From NCBI GenBank assembly GCA_963966185.1, contig CAWZYM010000188.1:189501-253500 (forward strand): a stretch of DNA of 64,000 bases. The letters run 5' to 3'. A program made the translations under genes and the position numbers. Below, piece after piece: positions 55,267-64,000 of the stretch. Every line of letters starts with the position of its first letter. Positions within the stretch are counted from its first letter, which is position 1. The DNA is from Rhabditoides inermis. Taxonomy: Eukaryota; Nematoda; Chromadorea; Rhabditida; Rhabditidae. The notes beneath the pieces were generated by a model, which saw only the letters and a list, made by a program, of their open reading frames with translations, did not search any database and was not told the DNA's origin.

Positions 55267-55860
55267 AAATCGTATAATCAAGTAGTTTATTAGGACAAAA
55301 AATTTTTCTCGTGGAGTTTTTTGTGTTGGTGATGCAGCAGGGGCGGGCGGAGGCAGCTCGGGCAGTTCCAGCCAAAGGCGGGGCACAGCTACCACTCCGA
55401 GAGCAGATCCGAAAGGCTGAAAACATTCTGCAGTCAACGGGGAGACGGGGAACATCTACCTGAGCGAGCGATCTGATTACTGTACCCTACAATACACTCT
55501 CATCACTCTATCGTACCTTTCCGAGGGGCTGCTCCTACGGCGCTCCCGGGTCGTTCCTGCATGCTGGTGATCTGCTCCGAGTGTTCCACGATACTTGGAA
55601 ACAGGGGAACCGCCTGAAACATTCACGAAATTATTAGTCGTACACATTACAAAACACTCACATTACAGTTGGGTCAACGGCGACGAGTACGAACTCGGTG
55701 CAGTTGACGATTTGCGCCTGCATGGCGCTTACCTGAATCAATCGTAGCAAATAGTTGTACAATATGAATATAACACAATGCATTATTGAAATACAAAACA
55801 TATCAAACAAAGCATATAATCATAAAGAACAAAACTCACGTTGTTATTCGAGCAATTCAT
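55267..55860 (-). CDS. Tentative four-exon gene of unknown function
   Basis: Candidate exons, right to left: 55840-55860 (or further upstream; frame LVKFMNCSNNN is open), 55667-55732 (VSAMQAQIVNCTEFVLVAVD), 55517-55613 (AVPLFPSIVEHSEQITSMQE) and a last exon from about 55418. Borders have AG/GT and phases 0, 0, 1 agree. The last exon then reads to a TAA near 55268. This stretch is absent from the otherwise matching left arm of the inverted duplication. No family recognised, and the first exon is uncertain. Confidence 0.35.
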
Positions 55861-56644
55861 GAATTTGACGAGCCGCGCTGCTCGGCCGGCCGACGCAGCC
55901 CCGCGCACTTTCCGTTTGCTTCATCGACGTTGACGAATCACAACTGAAATTCATTCAGATTCCATATAGTAGTAAACATGTAGTTCACGAAAAACAAAAC
56001 ACAATGTTAAAACGACTATTTCAACGACACTGTTTCTACAACAATATCTGATGTAATGAAATTCAATGGTTACGTACCTGTTCACGATGTAACCATGATC
56101 CTTGACGATAAATAGATGATCAGTTTATCCATGTGAAGCTGCTGAACAAAGAACAAATGAAAACAAATAATGTAATCGAAAAGCTTCACGTAATCAGCGA
56201 AAACACAATTTCGTCGCGACTTCATTGTTGCGCACCGATCGTTTCAGGGCGAAACGACGTTTGTTCGATAGATAGCGTGATCATAACAAATGAACAAAAT
56301 AATAAACATCATAAACAAACACAACAAAATACAACAAAATAAAGGAAATAGACGAACATTTGATTTGACAGCGAAACAGCTGATAGCGATACGCAGCGTG
56401 AGGTCAGACTGTCAGAGTATAGTCTCCTGGCACTGTGCCATAGTCTCCTGGACCTGTGCCAAGCGACTTTGAGGCCCTGAGGGCGATTGAGTGATTTTTT
56501 CCAAAGTAAAATATTTGTACCGTTAAACATATCGTGAATTTATCTATCTATTAGGATAAACTATGATTTTCCCGTAAATCTCTGTTTACACGTACTTTAA
56601 TCTCAACCAAATCCAGGAAAGTTCGCATTACTACTGATGCACTG

Positions 56645-59600
56645 ATGAATCACGGCTCTTTGTTGCAGGTGCGCGCTTCGCCTGCTCCAGCTCCAGTAGT
56701 TCTCCCGCAGCAGCAGATGGGACAACAACAACAAAAACAACAACAACAACAACCCGAGGAGGAGGAGGCGTCGGATTGGGGCGACTGGGGCAACACGGAC
56801 ATGGAAATGAGGATACGCAACAAGACTGGACTCGTCATAAACAACAGGTTCGACTGTAGCTCTCACAATAACCTAATACCTTTGCGAACTTATTTATCCA
56901 TAATCATACCGTCCTCATAGATTGTAGAAGATATAGGATATAGGGATAGGGGCTCCTACTATTACAGTGTTTTTTACCTGCGCGTATGGTTTTCAAATAC
57001 AAAACCACAGTCCACAAGTACTTGCCACTTCTTAAAGCGTTACGGGAGTTCGCAACAAAACAAATCAATCAAATCGATTGTTTATTCGGAATCGCAAACA
57101 TGATTATGGCACGTACAAAAACGAAATCACTCATAAGAAACTGAGGCAACAAAACAACTACTTTTTATTCGCCACTTGTACCAACCTGTGTTTGTAGTTT
57201 ACTCGGTGCAGGTACCGCGTGTGCGGCCGCATCGCCACTGGTTCGTACGGGGCCATCTTCGAGGCGGACGACCTACTGCTCCCGCCGAGGAGGGTCGCCG
57301 TCAAGTTCGAGACGAGTGCGTGTTTGGTGTTTGTATCCCAGGTATCCCCTCAGTAAATCCAATCCAAAAATCCAATTTCACGAGATGACAGATACTCGAC
57401 TGCCTCGCTAAAACGGCGCGGCCTAGAAATCAATATACATTAAATTTAGTCGTTCGAGGGTTGTGATTTAGTGATTTCATCATGAATATGCAAACAATAA
57501 ACAATAGTAGTTAATTTTGTTTGCAAACTATTATGCTTGCAGGCAATCTCTTTGCACTCACACATGGAATACGCGCAGATCTAAAAGTTGTAATACTCGT
57601 TAGGTTGCAGGCAGTGTCTCGGACTCGCACCTCGAATACGAACGTGAGGTGTACTCGTGTCTCGCGAGTGGGGACAGAGCGACCAGGAAGAAGCAGCACC
57701 GGGGAGAGGTGCGCGCTGTCGACCTTCACTTGTCCTTCCTTCTCCTCCACTCCTTCTCTCGTCATTGTGTTATGATCTTTTGTTTAGCTTCTGCCTAAAT
57801 ATCTGTCGACCTCGTTTTCAGATTTCTCGCGTGCCACCTGGCGTCCCGGCCGTGCACTGGAGCGGAGACGAGTACGGATATCGGTGAGGAAGGGAGGGGG
57901 AGAGAGAGAGAAAGGGAAGGAGGGAGGGAGAGAGAGAAGGAGCAAAGAGGGAGAGGGAGACTCTTCGTCCACACGTTCCATGTTTGACTATATTGCGAGG
58001 TTCCAAATCCAAAACAAAGTTTGTTTATCAGCAGATTCAAGTTATACAACCGTCGACCTAGCCAATAAGGGGACATAAGGTTCTCGAGTACAAGTCGCTA
58101 GCTGCTTACAGGGGTCCTTCGACGAATGTAATGAATTTGGATCAGATGACGTCTTCTGCTTAAAAGGAAACACATTTTGCAGTATTCTTGTGCTCGACCT
58201 ACTCGGACCGTCGCTCGAGCAGCTGTTCAGCTTTGCGGGCAAGAGGATCAGCCGGAGGGTGCGTGCAACTCTCTGACTTCTCCCTCTTCCTCTCCCTCTC
58301 CCTCTCCCTCTCCCTCTCCCTCTCCCTCTCCCTCTCCCTCTCCCTCTCCCTCTCCCTCTCCCTCTCCCTCTCCCTCTCCCTCTCCCTCTCCCTCTCCCTC
58401 TCCCTCTCCCTCTCCCTCTCCCTCTCCCTCTCCTTCTCCTTCTCCCTCTTCTTCTCCCTCTCCCTCTCCCCCTCTCTACCCTCCCTTCAGTCACTCGCCC
58501 GCATCGGTATCCAGCTGGTCTCGCTGCTCCGTCTGCTCCACTCGAAGGGCTACATACACAGGGACATCAAGCCCGACAATCTGTTGATGGGAATCGGGGA
58601 GGAGTGAGTGGGAGGGATGGAGAAAGAGAGATGGTGAGAGAGAGAGAATGGCAAAAAGAGAGAGGGAGAGAGGGTGAGAGAGAGAGAATGGCAAAGCGAG
58701 AGAGAGGGAGAGAGGGTGAGAGATTTTATTTTTTCCAGCGAGGATCAACTCCATCTCGTCGACTTTGGCCTCTCCAGGAGGTATCGGTAAGTGTCTTGAA
58801 TTAATTTGAAAAAAGTGTGGTGTTTAATCATCTTAGTAAAAAGTTGATTACCCTCGCTTCGAAATTTCTTCACCTTCTTGAATCGTTGAAACGTATGTGT
58901 ACTAGTATGTGTTGTCAGTGGTATTGGTGTCGACTAAAACTTGACTACGACTAACATAAAACTACGACAGCGACTACTACACAGAACCGGTTACGCGGTT
59001 TCCTACCCAATAAGAGTGAACTGTACCGCGTTCTAATCAACAAGTCCGAGAGTTTGGAGAATGGTTCATTTATCATACACACGGTTCGTCTGCGTAGACT
59101 ATAAAACACACGCATTGTCCGCTTGTTTGGAATTGCATTACAAACGACACACACAAACAGTCCGCACCAGATTTAGAGAATGTAGTAGACACACAGTGTG
59201 CCCGCGATTTTAGAGGGGGCGGGTGTCATGCTAGACTTCGGATTCCTATCAAATGCCAAGTTCCCAATTTTTTTCCATAACATTTCATATGATATTTCAA
59301 CTCCATACTATATCTACACGTCAGTTTTGTGTGGCGCAGTTATCTTGACTATTTATTATTATAAGTTATTATTATTATTACAACCGGTGTTTGTTCAGGT
59401 TCCGCGACCGGTCGGTCGACTCGCATCCGCTGCGCCACATTCCGTACCGGAAGGGCAAGCAGCTCGTCGGCACCGCCCCCTATGCCAGTCTCAACGCGCA
59501 CGCGGTGGGGTCTTGTAAAGTGGACAAAAATATCAAATGATTGACTGAATTCTACACGAGTTATGATTATCTTTTAAAAGTACTTCCGTAAAAAGTGTTG

Positions 59601-62600
59601 TTTGTGTTAACCTGATTCAAGAAAAGCGCATGCATATATTATTAATTTTCGAAAAATCAAATCGTAAACACCTGAACATGAAAACTAACACAAACTTGCT
59701 CTTTCAAACGAATATAGAATAGTTACACGTAACATTCAGAATAATACGATTGTTTTGTTTATTTAGTGTTTTTTGCGGTTTATTATTTATGGTTTATCAG
59801 TAAAATAAAATGTTATTCGTGATGTTGTTTGACTCAATGTTTCAGGTATAAATGTCAAAAAAAACAAAACATGGAATTATTCAACATTAATTATTCAAAA
59901 ATTATTCAACGTTTTGAAAGAGCAAGTTTGTGTTAGTTTTCATGTTCAGGTGTTTACGATTTGATTTTTCGAAAATTAATAATATATGCATGCGCTTTTC
60001 TTGAATCAGGTTAACACAAACAACACTTTTTACGGAAGTACTTTTAAAAGATAATATATGTCCTTTTGTTGAATTTCATAGAAATTTTCTCTCTCGTCTT
60101 CATACATGTAACATGTTCTTCTCTCATTATTTCATCAATTTCATTTCAAATTTTTTCGATATTTTCTCGTTCTCTCGTTCTCTCCTTCCATTCCTTCCCT
60201 CCTTCTCTCCTTCTTTCCTTCTCTCCTCCTCTCCTTTCCTCCTTCTCTCCTCCCATTCCTTCCCTCCTTCTCTCCTTCTCCCCTTCTCTCCTCCTCTCCT
60301 CCTCTCCTTCCCTCCTTCCCTCCTTCCCTCCTTCTTTCCTTCTCTCTTTCTCTCGTTCTCTCTTTCTCTCGTTCTCTCTTTCTCTCGTTCTCTCGTTATC
60401 CCTTTCTCTCTTTCTCTCGTTCTCTAGTTCTCTCGTTCTCTCGTTCTCTCTTTCTCCCTTTCTCTCTTTTCTCTCTTTCTCTCGTTCTCTCTTTTCTCTC
60501 TTTTCTCTCTTTCTCTCGTTCTCTCTTTCTCTCGTTCTCTCGTTCTCTCGTTCTCTCGTTCTCTCGTTCTCTCCGTCTCTCCGTCTCTCCTTCTCTCCTT
60601 CCCTCCTTCTCCCTTTCTCTCTTTCTCTCGTTCTCTCGTTCTCTCGTTATCTAGTTCTCTCGTTATTTCGTTTTCTCTTTCTCTCGTTCTCTCGTTCTCT
60701 CGTTCTCTCGTTCTCTCGTTCTCTCGTTCTCGCGTGTCTCCTTCTCTTCTTCTCTCCTTCCCTCCTTCCCTCCTTCTCCCTTTCTCTTTTTCTCTAGTTC
60801 TCCAGTTCTCTCTTTCTCTCGTTCTCTCTTTCTCTCTTTCTCTCTTTCTCTCTTTCTCTCGTTCTCTCGTTCTCTCGTTCTCTCGTTTCTCGTTCTCTCG
60901 TTCTCTCGTTTTCTCCGTCTCTCCGTCTCTCCTTCTCTTCTTCCCTCCTTCCCTCCTACCACCCTCCTTCTCTCTTTCTCTCGTTCTCTCGTTCTCTAGT
61001 TATATCGTTCTCTCTTTCTTTCGTTCTCTCTTTCTCTTGTTCTCTCTTTCTCTTGTTTTCTCGTTCTCTCGTTCTCTCGTTCTCTCGTTCTCTCTTTATC
61101 TCGTTCTCTCTTTCTATCCTTCTCTCGTTCTCTCGTTCTCTCGTTCTCTCGTTCTCTCCGTCTCTCCTTCTCTTCTTCCCTCCTTCTCTCCTTCTCTCTT
61201 TCTCTCTTTCTCTCGTTCTCTATTTCTCTCGTTATATCGTTATATCGTTCTCTCTTTTTCTCGTTCTCTCGTGCTCTCGTTTTCTCGTTCTCTCGTTCTC
61301 TCGTTGTCTCGTTGTCTCGTTGTCTCGTTCTCTCGTTGTCTCGTTCTCTCCTTCTTTCCTTCCCTCCTTCCCGCCTTCTCACTTTCTCTCTTTCTCTCGT
61401 TCTCTAGTTCTCTCGTTATATCGTTCTCTCTTTCACTCGTTTTCTCTTTCTATCGGTTTCTCTTTCTCTCGTTCTCTCATTATCTCTTTCTCTCTTTCTC
61501 TCTTTCTCTCTTTCTCTCTTTCTCTCTTTCTCTCTTTCTCTCTTTCTCTCTTTCTCTCTTTCTCTCTTTCTCTCTTTCTCTCTTTCTCTCTCTCTTTTTT
61601 CTCTAGTTCTCTCCTTCTCTCCTTCTCTTCTTCTCTCCATCCCTCCTTCCCTCCTTCTCCCTTTCTCTCTTTCTCTCGTTCTCTAGCTCTCTCGTTATAT
61701 CGTTCTCTCTTTCTCTCGTTTTCTCTTTCTCTCGTTTTCTCGTTTTCTCGTTCTCTCTTTCTCTCTTTCTCTCCTTCCCTCCTTCCCTCCTCCTCCCATT
61801 CTCTCTTTCTCTCGTTCTCTAATTCTCTCGTTATATCGTTCTCGCTTTCTCTCGTTCTCTCTTTATCTCTTTCTCTCTTTCTTTCGTTCTCTAGTTCTCT
61901 CGTTCTCTCTTTCTATCCTTCTCTTCTTCTCTCCATCCCTCCTTCCCTCCTTCTCCCTTTCTCTCTTTCTCTCGTTCTCTAGCTCTCTCGTTCTCTTTTT
62001 ATATCTTTCTCTCTTTCTCTGGTTCTCTCGTTCTCTCGTTCTCTCTTTCTATCCTTCTCTCGTTCTCTCGTTCTCTCGTTCTCTCCGTCTCTCCTTCCCT
62101 CCTTCCCTCCTCTCTTTTTCTCCTTTTCTCTCGTTATATCGTTCTCTCGTTCTCTCGTTCTCTCGTTCTCTCGTTCTCTCGTTCTCTCGTTCTCTCTTTC
62201 TCTCTCCCCTTACTAAATTCCTACTGATCGCAGCCACCAAAGTACATCTGTCTCTCTCCAAACAGCGTGCTCTCTCGCGTGCTCTCGCGCTCGCCCGCCA
62301 GCAGAGGGCTAGCTATCAGCTAGCGTGACTGGAAACGACACCCACCCACACGCTGGCCTTTCGCCTAGTGCGAGTGCGAGATCGCTCATAACTTCTTTCG
62401 GAGAAAAGATACAAAGATGCCGTCAATTAGTGATCTGCCCTATGGAACCGTGCGAATCTAACTAACATAAATTGGAAGACTTCACATTGTTGCTAACATG
62501 TCCTTTGGATATCGCTACTTGAAAATTCTGGCGCGAGCCTTATTTTAACCCAAGAGAGAGGGCGCTGCGCGCCCTCTCTAATTCGCAGGCAGGCTGTCTG

Positions 62601-63569
62601 TAGCGAAAGAGTTGTAGCAAAACTCGTCAGCGGATCCGAACCCGCGACCCGTTTTAGTGAGCAAAGAGTGATGTCGTTTTGTGAGTGTGAAGTGTGCGTG
62701 AGCATGAATCGTTATGTGGGACCCACATGAGAACAATGTCTCCTAGGATGCGCCATTTCATGTTCTGTTCTGTTTGATGAGATGGTGGTGTTCAGCCGAT
62801 GTACCGCGAAAGAAACAGTTTTATTCCGACGTTTCGCCTTCATGGAATCATCAGGGAAAGCATTACCTGTTCTGTTTGTTTGTCGAATGTGTAGATGGTG
62901 AGGCTGTCAGGGCGTGGAGTTGTCGCGTCGAGACGACGTGGAGAGCGCGGGCTACGTGCTGGTGCAGCTAGCGATGGGACAGCTGCCGTGGAAGGTACGA
63001 GGGTTGGGCGGTTACGGTAATGTCACGGCACGAGGCACGTGCTTTCCATAAAAAAATGTCACGTTAAGGTTCGAACACCACGAATAGTTTTTTTGCAGAC
63101 GATGAAGAAGAATCACTTTCGCAACAAGCAGCAGGGTTACAACAAGATTCGGAGTATCAAGGTGAGGGAGAGGAGAAGAGCAAAACATGATGAATCTGAT
63201 CACGGTCCAGGTCAGAAAACAATGAATGAGTGTGTTCTAGGAGGTCAGGAAAATGTTTGCAACATAACAACAACTGTCTCCTAATTTCTCAGAATACACT
63301 AAACTGTCCCTTATTTTGTCAAAAAAAAACCTTGAATAGCACTTTCCTGCCTTCTATAGATAGGTTTATTACCGACAACATGGAAAAATCGAAATTATAA
63401 ACAAAAAAGTGAGCAATATAAACTGCAGGTATAAATGGGGTTTCGATGATATTGAACAAGGACATAGTCACATAGTATTACCTTCTAGGATTCATTCGAC
63501 TTTGGCCGTCGGTGTCCGGCGCTCGCCGAGTGGATTGCGTACGCGCGCGGCATGGACTACGACGAGGAG
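56645..63569 (+). CDS. Casein kinase 1-like Ser/Thr kinase (3' end beyond window)
   Basis: Exons 56645-56847, 57212-57315, 57611-57708, 57822-57883, 58183-58258, 58491-58603, 58739-58786, 59399-59504, 62911-62994, 63099-63161 and 63489-63569; all phases agree. After a Gln/Glu-rich N-terminus come the glycine loop (RIATGSYGAIFEADD), VAVKFE with the ATP-binding Lys, LLGPSLEQLF typical of CK1, the catalytic loop HRDIKPDNLLMG, metal-binding DFG (HLVDFGLSRRY), GTAPYASLNAH in place of the CK1 GTARYASIN, ELSRRDDVESAGYVLVQLAMG and LPWK. The family phosphorylates acidic substrates in cytoplasm and nucleus. Divergence at the SIN motif and a longer insert after VAVKFE suggest a lineage-specific member such as a TTBK/worm-type CK1. 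A 3-kb transposon lies in the intron 59505-62910. Confidence 0.92.
57061..57150 (-). repeat. Retroposon tail, inverted
   Basis: CAAATCAATCAAATCGATTG then TTTATTCGGAATCGCAAACATGATTATG and ACTCATAAGAAACTG. It is the reverse complement of the 26688-26762 tail, including GTGATTTCGTTTTTGTACGTG. Lies in an intron of the kinase gene. Confidence 0.7.
58279..58437. repeat. (CTCTCC)n hexanucleotide array in a kinase intron
   Basis: About 26 nearly perfect CTCTCC units just upstream of the exon at 58491; they double as an extended polypyrimidine tract. Confidence 0.98.
59567..62581 (+). mobile_element. 3.0-kb Helitron/Helentron-like element in a kinase intron
   Basis: Starts TTATCTTTTAAAAGTACTTC after host A. 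Inverted repeats of about 145 bp (59566-59710 and 59910-60055) are followed by ATATGTCCTTTTGTTGAATT. About 2.1 kb of pyrimidine repeats fills the middle. The end is a perfect hairpin (62556-62578, GAGAGGGCGC-TGC-GCGCCCTCTC) followed by CTAA and host TT. Both ends match the 727-bp element at 2971-3697, whose borders are fixed by an empty site. No transposase or helicase ORF. Confidence 0.75.
60140..62205. repeat. 2.1-kb CT-rich minisatellite inside the 3-kb element
   Basis: Irregular units CTCTCGTT, CTCTCTTT, CTCCTTCC and TATATCGTT repeat on the + strand. Higher-order blocks of about 300-400 bp recur (for example CCATCCCTCCTTCCCTCCTT at 61627 and 61932). Open Ser/Leu/Phe-rich frames are artefacts. 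Confidence 0.95.
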
Positions 63570-63636
63570 GTGAGGTTGAGGGAAGGCGAGCTAATGACTT
63601 GGACGTGGTCATGTTAGATGATGGGTTATCTGGTAG

Positions 63637-63642
<6 letters not shown>

Positions 63643-63717
<75 letters not shown>

Positions 63718-63893
63718 ACACACGCACACACACACGCACACACACGCACACACACACGCACACACACACACGCACACACACACGCACGTACACACACACA
63801 CACGCACACACACACACACGCACACACACACACGCACACACACACACACGCACACACACACACGCACACACACACGCACACACGCACACACAC

Positions 63894-63925
<32 letters not shown>

Positions 63926-64000
63926 GTACACACACACACACGCACACACGCACACACACACACACGCACACACACACACGCACACACACACGCACACGCA
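63643..64000. repeat. (CA)n grading into (CACACG)n, to the window end
   Basis: Pure CA for about 65 bp, then CA interrupted by CG every 6-12 bases, in the intron after the kinase exon ending at 63569. The Cys/Val-rich open frames over it are repeat artefacts. Confidence 0.98.

Noticed and set aside
58177..58607. Open frames rich in Ser/Pro, Ser/Leu or Arg/Gly over 58.2-58.6 kb
   Set aside because: Hexanucleotide array in a kinase intron; the kinase exons on both sides define the true frame.
60066..62261. Long Ser/Phe/Leu-rich open frames, possible membrane protein
   Set aside because: They arise from a CT-rich minisatellite inside a transposon; no start context or conserved segment.
63478..63997. 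Cys/Val-rich open frame resembling a Cys-rich protein
   Set aside because: It is the (CA)n/(CACG)n microsatellite read on the minus strand, overlapping a kinase exon in antisense.

Overview
This is nuclear DNA of an animal, almost certainly an invertebrate. The genes are cut into many short exons with GT-AG introns, often only 45-100 nt long. They encode animal or eukaryotic families: an UNC-45 C-terminus, alpha-carbonic anhydrases, a chromodomain plus pre-SET/SET/post-SET histone methyltransferase, and a casein-kinase-1-like kinase. The intergenic DNA is packed with GA/CT, CA, GTTT and CTCTCC microsatellites. I cannot place the phylum from the sequence. No rRNA, CRISPR array or bacterial operon is present.

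Layout. 1-0.65 kb: last three exons of an unc-45-like gene (+). 0.9-14.8 kb: a segmental duplication. Its unit is a LINE-derived but intron-bearing gene (endonuclease plus reverse-transcriptase-like plus Cys-rich tail, minus strand) with a small secreted-protein gene (+) behind it. Copy A (about 0.9-6.56 kb) is broken by a 727-bp transposon, copy C (about 9.86-14.76 kb) is intact, and a decayed inverted copy B lies between them. 17.3-37.1 kb: three tandem alpha-carbonic anhydrase genes on the minus strand, transcribed right to left as CA-1 (intact), CA-2 (one frameshift) and CA-3 (two frameshifts, extra introns). 37.5-42.0 kb: a tentative small basic-protein gene (minus). 43-57.9 kb: a rearranged inverted duplication. 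It contains a truncated kinase pseudogene fused to the 3' end of the methyltransferase gene, and two divergent copies of a Cys-rich, probably GPI-anchored surface-protein gene. Between them lie the functional-looking SUV39-type methyltransferase gene (47.2-51.2 kb, +) and the first exons of a Pro-rich gene. 56.6-63.6 kb: the parental CK1-like kinase gene (+), which runs off the window and carries a 3-kb transposon in one intron. The window ends in a CA/CACG microsatellite.

Main themes. (1) A LINE-like gene appears to be domesticated: both ends carry introns whose phases work in separate copies, and the first catalytic Asp of the polymerase is gone. (2) A Helitron/Helentron-like transposon family, defined here from three copies, hit an exon, a newly arisen intron and a long intron. 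(3) The three carbonic anhydrases share a GA tract in the same last intron that has grown from about 30 bp to about 2.5 kb. (4) One CA-3 intron, absent from CA-1 and CA-2, is flanked by an 11-bp imperfect direct repeat and contains one of these transposons, which suggests intron gain. (5) Several otherwise convincing genes carry single-base indels, so assembly error must be separated from pseudogenisation before calling losses.

Exon coordinates come from manual reading of splice sites and reading-frame phase. Family assignments come from recognised motifs, not from a search.
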